From Subtercola lobariae (GTDB taxonomy: Bacteria; Actinomycetota; Actinomycetes; Actinomycetales; Microbacteriaceae), in NCBI RefSeq assembly GCF_014640255.1, contig NZ_BMGP01000002.1, positions 434,001 to 498,000 on the forward strand: DNA of 64,000 bases. The letters are read 5' to 3'. Each line of letters starts with the position of its first letter. The stretch's first letter is position 1. The notes below the pieces were generated by a model. That model was not told the origin of the DNA. It saw nothing but the letters and a program-made list of their open reading frames with translations, and made no database searches. Below are positions 48,519 to 57,245 of this stretch, one piece after another. A program made the translations under genes and the position numbers.

Positions 48519-49350
48519 AACAACAGGATTCAAAACATTCCGCATCATCACCCTCGCCGTACTCGCCGTGTTCGTACTCCTACCCCTCTACGTGATGATC
48601 ACCTCCGCACTGAAACCCCTCGTCGACGTGCAAGGAAAATTCACCTGGTGGCCCACGAACTTCACCATCCAACCCTTCATCGACATCTGGTCAACCATCC
48701 CGCTGGCCTCGTACTTCATCAACAGCGTCATCGTCGCAACCAGCGCCAGCGTGATCAGCGTCATTATCGCGATCTTCGCCTCCTACGCCATCTCCCGATA
48801 CAAATTCCGTGGCCGTAACACATTCACCACCACCATCCTCGCCACCCAAATGTTCCCCGGCGTACTCTTCCTCCTCCCGCTCTACCTGATCTTCATCAAC
48901 ATCTCGCAGACCCTCGGCATCCAGCTCATCGGCTCCTACCTCGGCCTGATCATCACCTACCTCACCTTCACCCTCCCCTTCGCGATCTGGATGCTCACCG
49001 GCTACTTCGACAACATCCCCCGCGAACTCGACGAAGCCGCCACCGTCGACGGCTCAACCGCCATCGGCACCCTCCTCCGCGTCATCCTCCCCGTCGCCCG
49101 CCCCGGCATCGTCGCCGTACTCGTCTACTCCTTCATCACCGCCTGGGGCGAAGTACTCTTCGCCTCCGTACTCACCACCCAGACAAGCCGCACCCTCGCC
49201 GTCGGCCTCGGCGAATACTCCACCCAAGTCAACGTCTACTGGAACCAAATCATGGCCGCCTCCGTCGTCGTCAGCATCCCCGTCGTCATCGGATTCCTCC
49301 TCCTCCAACGCAACTTCGTCGCCGGCCTCAGCGCAGGCGCAGTCAAATGA
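48511..49350 (+). CDS. cebG: Cellobiose ABC transporter permease CebG
   Basis: 279 residues, six membrane helices. EAA loop ELDEAATVDGSTAIGTLLRVILPV. GTG start with GGAGG seven nt upstream, overlapping cebF by 8 nt. The codon choice is almost entirely C-ending with many GTA and CAA codons, opposite to cebE. Confidence 0.93.
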   Translation: MRETTGFKTFRIITLAVLAVFVLLPLYVMITSALKPLVDVQGKFTWWPTNFTIQPFIDIWSTIPLASYFINSVIVATSASVISVIIAIFASYAISRYKFRGRNTFTTTILATQMFPGVLFLLPLYLIFINISQTLGIQLIGSYLGLIITYLTFTLPFAIWMLTGYFDNIPRELDEAATVDGSTAIGTLLRVILPVARPGIVAVLVYSFITAWGEVLFASVLTTQTSRTLAVGLGEYSTQVNVYWNQIMAASVVVSIPVVIGFLLLQRNFVAGLSAGAVK

Positions 49351-50849
49351 CGCTCGCCGAGCATCCGTGGCCCGCCGGCTTCATCTGGGGTTCGGCCACC
49401 GCCGCAGCGCAGATCGAAGGCGCCGCACATGAAGAAGGCAAAGAGGATTCGATTTGGGATCACTTCGCCCGCATTCCCGGCGCGGTCGCCAATGGAGACA
49501 CCCCCGAGGTCGCGGTCGACCACTACCACCACATGCCGGCCGACGTCGCGCTGATGAAAGAGCTCGGCTTGGGTTCGTACCGGTTCTCGACGAGCTGGGC
49601 CAGGGTGAAGCCCGGCGATCGGTTCGTGAACCAGAAGGGGCTGGCGTTCTACTCGCGACTCGTCGACGAGCTGCTCGGCGCCGACATTCTGCCCTGGCTG
49701 ACGCTCTACCACTGGGATCTACCGCAGGCCCTCGAAGAGCGCGGCGGCTGGACCAACCGCGACACGGCGTACCGGTTCGCCGACTACGCCGAGGCGGTGT
49801 ATGAGGCCCTCGGCGACCGTGTGACCCACTGGACCACGTTCAACGAGCCGCTCTGCTCGTCGCTGATCGCCTACACCTCGGGCGAGCACGCCCCAGGCCT
49901 GCGCGACCCCCGGGCCGGGCTGGCGGCCGCGCACCATCAGCACCTCGGGCACGGCCTCGCCGTCGAGCGCCTGCGCGACCTGGGGGCTGCGCGGGGTAAG
50001 ACCGGCGCTTCTGCCGACCAGCTCGGCATCACGCTGAACCTGACGACCGCGGTGCCGAACGACCCCACCGACCCCGTCGACGTCGAGGCCGCCCGCCGCA
50101 TCGATGCGCTCTGGAACCGCATGTACCTCGAGCCGATAGTGCTCGGGGCGTACCCGGCTGACCTGCTTCAGGATGTTCGTGAGTATGGTCTGGCAGAGCT
50201 CGTGCAACCCGGTGACCTCGATCTCGTGTCACTACCCATCGACTTCTTGGGTGTGAACCACTACCACGATGACAACGTCAGCGGGCATCCGTTGCTCGCC
50301 GCTTCGGATCACACCAGGGCGGGCGATCATACCGGCGGAACCGCTGCGGTCATCGCAGCTGTGACGGCGGAGCCCGCCGAACCCACCTCGCGGCCCAAAC
50401 GATCGCCGTTCGTGGGTTCGGAGTACGTGACCTTTCCACCGCGAGAACTGACGCACACCGCCATGGGCTGGGAGGTGAACCCCGTCGGGCTGCAGCAGTT
50501 GCTCGTGCGGCTCGCCGCGGAGTACCCCGGCCTGCCGCCGTTGTACATCACCGAGAACGGTGCCGCGTACGACGACGAGGTTTCGGCCGACGGGCTGATT
50601 CATGACGGGGAGCGAACGGAGTACATCCGCTCACACATCGATGCCGTGGGGCGCGCAATCGCAGACGGAGTCGACGTGCGCGGGTACTTCGTGTGGTCTC
50701 TGCTCGACAACTTCGAGTGGGCCTGGGGGTACGACAAGCGGTTCGGCATTGTTCGGGTCGACTACAAGACCCAGGTGCGAACCGTGAAAGACAGCGGTTT
50801 GGCCTACGCCCGGCTCATCGAAGCGGTTCGTGATCGCGCTTACACTTAA
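49347..50849 (+). CDS. bglC: Glycoside hydrolase family 1 beta-glucosidase
   Basis: 500 residues. PAGFIWGSATAAAQIEGA is the GH1 N-terminal signature, TFNEPLC holds the acid/base Glu (about residue 167) and ITENGAAY the nucleophile Glu (about residue 398); ends with VWSLLDNFEWAWGYDKRFG. It hydrolyses imported cellobiose to glucose in the cytoplasm. ATG overlaps the cebG stop (ATGA). A ~35-residue Thr/Ala/Glu-rich stretch near residues 325-355 is a small insertion. Confidence 0.95.
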   Translation: MTLAEHPWPAGFIWGSATAAAQIEGAAHEEGKEDSIWDHFARIPGAVANGDTPEVAVDHYHHMPADVALMKELGLGSYRFSTSWARVKPGDRFVNQKGLAFYSRLVDELLGADILPWLTLYHWDLPQALEERGGWTNRDTAYRFADYAEAVYEALGDRVTHWTTFNEPLCSSLIAYTSGEHAPGLRDPRAGLAAAHHQHLGHGLAVERLRDLGAARGKTGASADQLGITLNLTTAVPNDPTDPVDVEAARRIDALWNRMYLEPIVLGAYPADLLQDVREYGLAELVQPGDLDLVSLPIDFLGVNHYHDDNVSGHPLLAASDHTRAGDHTGGTAAVIAAVTAEPAEPTSRPKRSPFVGSEYVTFPPRELTHTAMGWEVNPVGLQQLLVRLAAEYPGLPPLYITENGAAYDDEVSADGLIHDGERTEYIRSHIDAVGRAIADGVDVRGYFVWSLLDNFEWAWGYDKRFGIVRVDYKTQVRTVKDSGLAYARLIEAVRDRAYT

Positions 50850-50878
50850 CCCAGAGCGCAAGCGATGGGGAGCGTGAC

Positions 50879-51928
50879 GTGACAGCCGAGACGCCGAGCA
50901 ACCCGGCCACGGGTGACAGCGGCGCGCGCACCGTTCCGACCCTCGAGATGGTGGCGGCCCTGGCCGGAGTGTCGCGGGCCACTGTATCGCGAGTGGTGAA
51001 CTCGTCTCCGAAGGTCACGCCTCACGTGGTCGATGCGGTCAACGACGCCATCGAGCGGCTGAACTACGTACCGAACCGCGCGGCTCGGTCGTTGGCGTCG
51101 AGGCGCACCCAGGTGATCGCCCTCGTGGTGCCTGAGACCACGGCCAAGCTGTTCAGCGACCCGTTCTTCGCCACGGTTGCGCAGGGCATTGCGCTCTACC
51201 TCTCAGACACCGACTACACACTCAACATGCTCATCTCCTCTGAGGCTAAATCGGAGAAGACCCGGCGGTATCTGATGGGCGGCAACGTCGACGGAGCCCT
51301 CGTGGTGTCGCACCACAGCGGCGATCACTCGTACTCCGAACTCGGCCAGTCGCTTCCCGTCGTGTTCGGCGGCCGGCCGCTCATCGCCACCGAATCGGCG
51401 AGTTACTTCGTCGACGTCGACAACGCAGCCGGGGCCGCGGGCGCCACCGCGCACCTCGTCGAAACCGGGCGACGGCACATCGCCACCATTGCCGGGCCCC
51501 AAGACATGCCGGCGGGGCTCGACCGCCTCACCGGTTGGCGCCGAACGCTCAGCATGCACGGTTTCGATCAGTCTCTGGTTGAGCTCGGCGACTTCACGCC
51601 CGAGTCGGGTGCTGACGCGATGCGCCGGCTGCTCGACCGTGGAGTACCCATCGACGGAGTGTTCGCCGCGAACGACCAGATGGCGGCAGGCGCGTACTCG
51701 GTCATCTACGAGCGAGGGCTGAGCATCCCTGGCGACATCGCCATGGCGGGCTTCGACGACAATTACTACGGATCGACGACCACTCCACCGCTGACCACTG
51801 TGCACCAGCCCTCGCACGAGCTGGGCGCGAAGATGGCGGAGGTGCTGGTGGCACTCATCGAGGGCAAGACGGTGGAGCACGTGACGCTGATGCCGACGAA
51901 TTTGCTCGTGCGGGCATCCACTCTCTGA
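50879..51928 (+). CDS. cebR: LacI-family repressor CebR
   Basis: 349 residues. HTH LEMVAALAGVSRATVSRVVNSSPKVTP and hinge YVPNRAARSLASRRTQVIALV, then the sugar-binding core ending GFDDNYYGSTTTPPLTTVHQP. Position directly after bglC and the two CebR-type boxes before cebE support a CebR role: repression lifted by cellobiose. GTG start with GGGGAG upstream. Followed by a canonical terminator. Confidence 0.94.
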   Translation: MTAETPSNPATGDSGARTVPTLEMVAALAGVSRATVSRVVNSSPKVTPHVVDAVNDAIERLNYVPNRAARSLASRRTQVIALVVPETTAKLFSDPFFATVAQGIALYLSDTDYTLNMLISSEAKSEKTRRYLMGGNVDGALVVSHHSGDHSYSELGQSLPVVFGGRPLIATESASYFVDVDNAAGAAGATAHLVETGRRHIATIAGPQDMPAGLDRLTGWRRTLSMHGFDQSLVELGDFTPESGADAMRRLLDRGVPIDGVFAANDQMAAGAYSVIYERGLSIPGDIAMAGFDDNYYGSTTTPPLTTVHQPSHELGAKMAEVLVALIEGKTVEHVTLMPTNLLVRASTL

Positions 51929-51947
51929 CGTTCGTTCTCGCTTTTTC

Positions 51948-51979
51948 TCCCGCAGTCGTTCTGGCTGCGGGATTTTTTT
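51948..51979 (+). terminator. Intrinsic terminator of the ceb operon
   Basis: Stem TCCCGCAG/CTGCGGGA with a 9-nt loop followed by seven T. Canonical rho-independent structure. Confidence 0.93.
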
Positions 51980-51988
51980 GTTCGGGAG

Positions 51989-52021
51989 TTGACAGAACGA
52001 TAGTTAGCGATATATCGTTAA
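51989..52021 (+). promoter_or_regulatory. PadR gene promoter and operator
   Basis: -35 TTGACA (51989-51994) and TATATC (52011-52016) as -10 after 16 bp. The -10 lies inside TTAGCGATATATCGTTAA (52004-52021), an 18-bp palindrome with a single mismatched pair, and AACGATA at 51996-52002 pairs with TATCGTT. The site is a strong candidate operator for autorepression by the PadR protein. Confidence 0.75.
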
Positions 52022-52136
52022 CCCATCGCCGAAGATCGGTGATGCATCAACTTAGCTCAACTGCCTCCCCCGGCGCTGCTGTCTTACCACCAGCGCCCCG
52101 CAGGCGCCGAGCACAACCAGAAAGGTGAACGCGATC

Positions 52137-52799
52137 ATGACACGCAATCACACACACAACTTCGATTTCTCAGGTTCTGACTCTCACGAGGGTCACGAGC
52201 GCCCCGATTTTCGCTCGCTTCGTGAGCACGCGCGCCGCGGCCCGCACGGGCACGGCGGTGGCGGCTTCGGCGGCGGGGCGGGAGCCGGCGGCTTCGCCGG
52301 TTTCGGCCCGGGCCAAGGCTTCGGCGGCTTCGGCCCCGGTTTCGGCCCGCGCGGCCCACGTCGCGCCGGCAAGGGTGACGTTCGGCTGGCACTGCTGTCG
52401 CTTCTCGGCGACGGCCCCTCGAACGGTTACGCCCTCATCAAGGCCATCGCCGAACGCACCGGCGGCACGTGGCGCCCGAGCCCCGGCTCGGTGTACCCCA
52501 CGCTGCAGCAGCTCGTCGACGAAGAACTGATCGTCTCCAAGGGTGACGGTCGCCGCACCGAGTTCGAACTCACCGAGGCAGGCACGGCGTACCTCGCCGA
52601 GCACGCCGACGAAATCACGAAAGCATGGGAGGCGACTCCCGGCCGCTCAGAGAGCGACGCGGCCTTCATCGACAGCGTCGGCAAGCTGATGGGCGTTGTG
52701 CACCAGTTCCGCCACGCGGCGACGGATGCTCAGCGCACCGCTGCGGCCGAGAAGCTCGACGAGGCGCGGCGCGCCTTGTACCTCATTCTCGCCGACTAG
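52137..52799 (+). CDS. PadR-family transcriptional regulator
   Basis: 220 residues. The N-terminal ~75 residues are His/Gly/Phe-rich (HGHGGGGFGGG, GFGPGQGFGGFGPGFGPR). The PadR winged helix starts at KGDVRLALLSLLGDGPSNGYALIKAIAERTGG with GSVYPTLQQLVDEELI, and a C-terminal helix forms the dimer. The His-rich arm could bind metal or be only a linker. ATG 52137 with AAAGG 11 nt upstream. It likely controls itself through the palindrome at 52004; other targets are unknown since the next gene is on the other strand. Confidence 0.92.
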   Translation: MTRNHTHNFDFSGSDSHEGHERPDFRSLREHARRGPHGHGGGGFGGGAGAGGFAGFGPGQGFGGFGPGFGPRGPRRAGKGDVRLALLSLLGDGPSNGYALIKAIAERTGGTWRPSPGSVYPTLQQLVDEELIVSKGDGRRTEFELTEAGTAYLAEHADEITKAWEATPGRSESDAAFIDSVGKLMGVVHQFRHAATDAQRTAAAEKLDEARRALYLILAD

Positions 52800-52851
52800 C
52801 TCGGTTCGCGCGGCTAGCTCGGCTAGCTCGGCTAGCTCGGTTCGCACCGAC
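52800..52851 (+). repeat. Short tandem repeats after the PadR stop codon
   Basis: GCTAGCTCG-type 9-bp units are repeated about four times directly after the stop codon, flanked by GGTTCGC copies. Confidence 0.65.
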
Positions 52852-52866
52852 TAGCCCGGCTGCTGA

Positions 52867-52898
52867 TGGCCGGTTCCCGCAAGGGAGCCGGCCATTTT
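52867..52898 (+). terminator. Intrinsic terminator of padR
   Basis: 12-bp stem TGGCCGGTTCCC/GGGAGCCGGCCA with one G-T pair, GCAA tetraloop and TTTT after it. Confidence 0.9.
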
Positions 52899-52929
52899 CG
52901 CGCGCCCGGCGCTGTGGCTCCCGGTTCGA

Positions 52930-53712
52930 CTAGAGGAGCACTCGGGCAGCGGGCGGGAGCGCCCGGCGCGACCGGAGGCGAGCGGCGAGAGTTGCGACGC
53001 ACGCAACGATCAACACCAGCGCCCCGAGGCTGACGGGCCCTGTGCCGAAGCCGAGGCCTCCGCGGTCGGCGGGAACGGCCATCCAGTCGGCGAACGAAGC
53101 ACCGAGCGGGCGCGTGAGAACGTAGGCGAACCAGAAGGCCAGCACGGGGTTCATTGCGAAGCGCACGTACGCCACCGCGGGCACCGCTATCACCACGGCG
53201 AAGAGGATGCCCGACCCGAGGTACCCCAGATCGAACACGGTCGCGGTGAGATCGCCCGCCGCCGTGCCGAGCGCGAAGGTCGCCAGCACCGCCGCCCAAT
53301 AGAACGCCTCGCGGCGGCGCGTGCTGATGCTGTGAATCGAGAGCGTGCCCTCGACCCGCCGCCACACCACGAACACAGCCGCGAGAACGACGGCGAAAAC
53401 CGCGGTCGACACGAGATAGGGAACACCGAGGCCCACGTGCGCCACATCGGCTGCCATGGTGCCGAAAACGCTGACCAACAGAGCGGTGAGCCAGTAGATC
53501 CATGGCGAATACCGTTTCGCCCGAAACTGCAGCACGAGTGCGGCCGCGAGCGCGAGCCCGGTGAGCGGAATGACCACCACGGGGTCGAAATTCACCGCGA
53601 AGAAGTCAGACGTGGTCTCACCCATGCCCGTCGTGAGCACTTTGGTCACCCAGAACAGCACCGTGGCCTCGGGAACCTTCGAGGCGCGAACCGCGGCGGC
53701 GAAAGAAGTCAT
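52930..53712 (-). CDS. COG4705-type membrane protein
   Basis: 260 residues with about eight hydrophobic helices. KVPEATVLFWVTKVLTTGMGETTSDFFAV is the conserved family beginning and TRPLGASFADWMAVP the conserved end. COG4705 proteins are uncharacterised membrane-anchored proteins. The second ATG is chosen: TACCGT (53719-53724, minus strand) lies six nt before it. It is divergent from the TetR gene with a palindrome between them, so the regulator may control it. Confidence 0.88.
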   Translation of the reverse strand: MTSFAAAVRASKVPEATVLFWVTKVLTTGMGETTSDFFAVNFDPVVVIPLTGLALAAALVLQFRAKRYSPWIYWLTALLVSVFGTMAADVAHVGLGVPYLVSTAVFAVVLAAVFVVWRRVEGTLSIHSISTRRREAFYWAAVLATFALGTAAGDLTATVFDLGYLGSGILFAVVIAVPAVAYVRFAMNPVLAFWFAYVLTRPLGASFADWMAVPADRGGLGFGTGPVSLGALVLIVACVATLAARLRSRRALPPAARVLL

Positions 53713-53800
53713 GGCCATACGGTAGCGGGCTGCGGGCGGGCGCGGATGCTCGTGAGATTTCTCTCAGCGCCGCGATGAGCGCGTGGCGCTTCCGCCAAAA

Positions 53801-53814
53801 GCAACAAACGTTGC
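53801..53814. promoter_or_regulatory. Candidate TetR operator
   Basis: GCAAC-AAAC-GTTGC inverted repeat, 10 bp upstream of the TACGAT -10 (53824-53829) that is seven nt before the TetR ATG. Position over the promoter fits autorepression. Confidence 0.55.
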
Positions 53815-53836
53815 GTTACGGCGTACGATGGTGGGC

Positions 53837-54415
53837 ATGGAGACTCAGCTCGCTTCGACCCCTGACACGGCATCCACTTCGCCGGCGAAACGCACCGGTG
53901 GGCGCAGTGCTCTGGTGCTCGCGGCGGTGCGAACTGCCGTCGAAGAGCTCATCAAAGAGCGCGGGCCTGAACGCGTGACGGTGCCGATGATCGCCGAACG
54001 GGCCGGGGTGAACCCCACCAGCATCTATCGGCGTTGGGGCGACCTGCCCACGCTCATCAACGAGATCGCCACGTATCGACTCGACCCCGAACGGCCTCTG
54101 CCGCAGAGCGGTGACCTGCGGGGCGACCTCACCGCGTGGGCGCGGGAGATCATTGAGCACTACAGCACTGCCGTGAATGCTGCGCTGCTGCGGGCCGGTG
54201 CCGCCACCGCGGGCGAAAGCGAGTCAGACTGCCTGCGCAACCGGCGCGCGGAGGCGACGATGTTCGTCGCGCGTACGCCGAACCCCCCGGTCACGGCCGA
54301 TCAGGTGATCGACCACCTTGTGGCGCCCATCATCTACCGCGTCATCTTCTTGCCCTGGAGCATCGACGGCACCACGGCCGATCGCCTCGTCGCCGAGCTC
54401 TTCGACCGCGCCTGA
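53837..54415 (+). CDS. TetR/AcrR-family transcriptional regulator
   Basis: 192 residues. HTH RVTVPMIAERAGVNPTSIYRRWGDLPTLI at about residues 40-70, then a TetR_C-type domain (GDLRGDLTAWAREI, DHLVAPIIYRVIFLP). Ligand unknown. ATG 53837 is used rather than a start 54 nt upstream, because the upstream codons overlap the promoter: TACGAT is 7 nt before this ATG. It is divergent from the COG4705 gene. Confidence 0.92.
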   Translation: METQLASTPDTASTSPAKRTGGRSALVLAAVRTAVEELIKERGPERVTVPMIAERAGVNPTSIYRRWGDLPTLINEIATYRLDPERPLPQSGDLRGDLTAWAREIIEHYSTAVNAALLRAGAATAGESESDCLRNRRAEATMFVARTPNPPVTADQVIDHLVAPIIYRVIFLPWSIDGTTADRLVAELFDRA

Positions 54416-54450
54416 GGCCGTCTGACCCGGCGGGTCAGACGGCGGCGGGG

Positions 54451-54942
54451 TCAGACCGCGGCGGGCAGGGACTGCTCGATGAGGGTGACGATGGCGGGGT
54501 CATCGGGCTCGGTGCGGGGGCGAAAGCGGTGCACCTGGCCGTCGGGGGTGACGACGAACTTCTCGAAGTTCCACTTGATGCGGCCGGCCTTGCCGTCGGC
54601 GTCGGCGGTCTTCTTCAGTTCGCGGTAGAGCGGATGCTCGCTTCTGCCATTCACCTTGATTCGCTCGAACATAGGAAACGTGACGCCCCACGTGGTGGAG
54701 CAGTACTCAGCGATGGCCTCTTCGGTGCCCAGCTCTTGCAAGAACTGATTGCTCGGGAAGCCGAGCACGGTGAACCCGCGGTCGCCGTAGGTCTTCTGCA
54801 GGTCTTCGAGCTTGCTGTACTGCGGCGCGAGCCCGCAGCGCGACGCCACGTTGACGATCAGCTTGACCTTGTCGCCGTATTCGGCGAGCGAGGTTTCGCC
54901 GCCGTCGATGGTGACGATAGGAATTTCATTCAGGTCGGTCAT
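54451..54942 (-). CDS. Glutathione peroxidase-family thiol peroxidase
   Basis: 163 residues. NVASRCGLAPQYSKLEDLQKTYGDRGFTVLGFPSNQF holds the peroxidatic Cys (about residue 36, not selenocysteine) and the Gln block, KWNFEKFVV the Trp/Asn of the active site. Actinobacteria lack glutathione, so thioredoxin or mycothiol is the likely reductant for peroxides. It lies 11 bp after the EthD gene on the same strand. Confidence 0.94.
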   Translation of the reverse strand: MTDLNEIPIVTIDGGETSLAEYGDKVKLIVNVASRCGLAPQYSKLEDLQKTYGDRGFTVLGFPSNQFLQELGTEEAIAEYCSTTWGVTFPMFERIKVNGRSEHPLYRELKKTADADGKAGRIKWNFEKFVVTPDGQVHRFRPRTEPDDPAIVTLIEQSLPAAV

Positions 54943-54953
54943 GGCACCCCGCC

Positions 54954-55265
54954 TCAGCTTTCTTCGATGTCGGAGAACAGAATGCGAACGCCGCCGGTGG
55001 CGAGACCGAAGATCGACGGAAACAGTTCGGCTGCTTCGGCGGTAGCTACCGCGGCGCTGGCGGTGTCGTAGTCGTCGAAGTACAGGTCGAACATCCGGTA
55101 CGCCGGGGTGGGGCTGCCGTCTTCTTTCGGCCAGACCTTCGAGCTCTCGAACTTCACCACGCCGGGCAGCTTCTTGGCCAGCTCGACCTGGCCGGCCGCG
55201 TACCCGGCCTCGAACGCCTCGGGGTCGGTGGGGTTGTCGTAGATCACTGTTATTTTCGTGGGCAT
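54954..55265 (-). CDS. EthD family protein
   Basis: 103 residues, the usual length of this ferredoxin-like dimeric fold. KITVIYDNPTDPEAFEAGY, LPGVVKFESSKVW and AYRMFDLYFDD are typical. EthD proteins accompany oxidation or peroxide-related pathways but the activity is unclear. ATG 55265 has AGAAGG upstream. Cotranscribed with the peroxidase gene. Confidence 0.9.
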   Translation of the reverse strand: MPTKITVIYDNPTDPEAFEAGYAAGQVELAKKLPGVVKFESSKVWPKEDGSPTPAYRMFDLYFDDYDTASAAVATAEAAELFPSIFGLATGGVRILFSDIEES

Positions 55266-55402
55266 CGCGTCTGCCTTCTGTTCGGTTGAATGGGCACCTG
55301 ACATCACCGCGGGTACCGCATTCTCATCGTAAACACGTCACGGCCGGCCGCGGCGCTTCGCGGCAGACTCGGGGCATTCTCGTTGCGGCGGCCCACTGAT
55401 GC

Positions 55403-56368
55403 TCAGAGGTGCGCGAAGCCCTCGCGCCAGCTCAGCCACTGCGGGCGCCAGCCCAATTCGTGGGCATATTGTGCCGACACGGGCCGACCGCATGCGCCTG
55501 AACTCAGGTCGATGCGTGGTTCTGGCGCGCCTACCGCACGGGCGAACTCCGGAACCCAGACGGTGCCGGAGGCCGGGTCGTCGTCGACCACGTTTACGAT
55601 GCCGTCAGGCCAGTTCAGCGCAGCGATCGTCGCGGCTACGGCGTCGTCGATGCGCAGAAATGTCACGATGGCATCGGTCGCGGGCAACTCGCCCTGCCGA
55701 GCTCGATCAGCGAGCGCGCCATCGGCGGCGTACCAGGTGCCGGGCCCGTAGAGCAGTCCGTAACGCAGAACGAGGCCGCCCGAGAGTTCGGCCACGGCAG
55801 ATTCGAGCGCGGCGACTCCCCCGACGGTGGTTCGCCGGGCATCCGTAGCCGCATCCGCCGAAGTAGCCTCCAAGGCGGTCACCACCGAGGGAACCGAGTC
55901 TGCCGAAGCCGCGGTCGCCGCGTCGGGGGTTCGCGGCGAAGCCGCGGGTCGGGTGAGGTACGATGGCGCGGCGAGGTCGAGGGGGTCGCTTTCGCGCGCG
56001 GGGGTGGTTCCGGAGGCGTAGGCCCACGCGATGCTTTGGGCGATCATCCTTTCGACGCCCGCAGCTCGCGCCGCGTCGACGAGGTTGCGGGTGCCCTCGA
56101 TGCGGAGCCTGGAGTTTGCTTGGCCGTTGAAGGCCGAGAGATCGGTGAGCTGGTGGATGATCAGCTCGGGCCGCGCGTCAGCAACCGCCCGCGCGAGCCC
56201 CGGTGCGTCGAACGCATCGACGACCACGGGCGTCGCACCCAGCGCGGCCAGTTCGGGCGCCGCGCCGTCTCGCCTCGTCGTCGCTACCACCTCGTGCCCG
56301 AGACCGACGAGCGCTGGAATCAGCCCTCGACCCAGCACACCAGAACCACCGGCCAGAAAGACTCTCAC
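55403..56368 (-). CDS. NAD(P)-dependent epimerase/dehydratase-like SDR
   Basis: 321 residues, extended SDR. N-terminal [29 protein letters not shown] binds NAD(P). TDLSAFNG and [13 protein letters not shown] follow, while the usual YxxxK is not obvious; SIAWAYASG is at the Ser/Tyr region. An Ala/Ser/Thr-rich insertion of ~45 residues (about 135-180) is seen. Substrate unknown. GTG start fixed by TAAGCT (56375-56380, minus strand) six nt upstream; divergent from thyA. Confidence 0.85.
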   Translation of the reverse strand: MRVFLAGGSGVLGRGLIPALVGLGHEVVATTRRDGAAPELAALGATPVVVDAFDAPGLARAVADARPELIIHQLTDLSAFNGQANSRLRIEGTRNLVDAARAAGVERMIAQSIAWAYASGTTPARESDPLDLAAPSYLTRPAASPRTPDAATAASADSVPSVVTALEATSADAATDARRTTVGGVAALESAVAELSGGLVLRYGLLYGPGTWYAADGALADRARQGELPATDAIVTFLRIDDAVAATIAALNWPDGIVNVVDDDPASGTVWVPEFARAVGAPEPRIDLSSGACGRPVSAQYAHELGWRPQWLSWREGFAHL

Positions 56369-56413
56369 GAAATCAGCTTACGCAGCTGCCCGCAACCAAT
56401 TACGCTCGCTGTG
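56369..56413. promoter_or_regulatory. Divergent leaderless promoters of the SDR gene and thyA
   Basis: Only 45 bp separate the two start codons. Minus strand TAAGCT (56375-56380), six nt from GTG; plus strand TACGCT (56401-56406), seven nt from ATG. Confidence 0.65.
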
Positions 56414-57235
56414 ATGACACTTTCACCGAGCACCCAGCTGAGCACGCCGTACGAAGATCTGCTGCGCCATACCCTCGCCACCGGCACCGCGAAGTCTGAC
56501 CGTACCGGCACCGGCACCACAAGCGTATTCGGCGCCCAGCTGCGGTTCGACCTCCGCGAAGGCTTTCCGCTCATCACGACCAAACGCGTGCACTTCAAGT
56601 CGATCGCGTACGAGCTTCTCTGGTTTCTGCAAGGTTCGAGCAACGTGGGCTGGCTGCAGGAGAACGGCGTGAGCATCTGGAACGAATGGGCCGATCAAGA
56701 CGGCGAACTCGGCCCGGTCTACGGCGTGCAGTGGCGCTCATGGCCCACCCCGAGCGGCGAGCACATCGACCAGATCAGCCAGGTCATGCACACCCTGAAG
56801 TCAGACCCCGACTCGAGGCGCATGATCGTTTCGGCCTGGAACGTCGCCGACATTCCCCAGATGGCTCTCGCCCCGTGCCACGCGTTCTTTCAGTTCTACG
56901 TGGCCGACGGCAAGCTCTCGTGCCAGCTCTATCAGCGCAGCGCCGACCTGTTTCTCGGGGTTCCGTTCAACATCGCGAGCTACGCCCTGCTCACTCACCT
57001 GGTTGCAGCTCAAGCCGGCCTCGAGGTGGGCGATTTCATCTGGACGGGCGGTGACTGCCACATCTATGACAACCACCGCGACCAGGTCGCCGAGCAACTC
57101 AGTCGCGAGCCTTTTGCCTTGCCCAACTTGCGGTTGCTCCGCACTCCGCCGAGCATCTTCGACTACGAATACAGCGACTTCGAGATCGAGAACTACCAGC
57201 ACCACCCGGCCATCAAGGCCCCGGTAGCGGTGTGA
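56414..57235 (+). CDS. thyA: Thymidylate synthase
   Basis: 273 residues. [18 protein letters not shown], the catalytic Cys in [12 protein letters not shown] (about residue 155), [24 protein letters not shown] and GDCHIYDNH are all classical. It makes dTMP from dUMP with methylene-tetrahydrofolate. folA follows 10 bp downstream to regenerate tetrahydrofolate. TACGCT seven nt upstream of the ATG suggests a leaderless mRNA. Confidence 0.98.
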   Translation: MTLSPSTQLSTPYEDLLRHTLATGTAKSDRTGTGTTSVFGAQLRFDLREGFPLITTKRVHFKSIAYELLWFLQGSSNVGWLQENGVSIWNEWADQDGELGPVYGVQWRSWPTPSGEHIDQISQVMHTLKSDPDSRRMIVSAWNVADIPQMALAPCHAFFQFYVADGKLSCQLYQRSADLFLGVPFNIASYALLTHLVAAQAGLEVGDFIWTGGDCHIYDNHRDQVAEQLSREPFALPNLRLLRTPPSIFDYEYSDFEIENYQHHPAIKAPVAV

Positions 57236-57245
57236 GCTGTCTCTC

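Noticed and set aside
54451-54942. Selenoprotein glutathione peroxidase
   Set aside because: The active-site codon is an ordinary Cys codon and no in-frame TGA is present.
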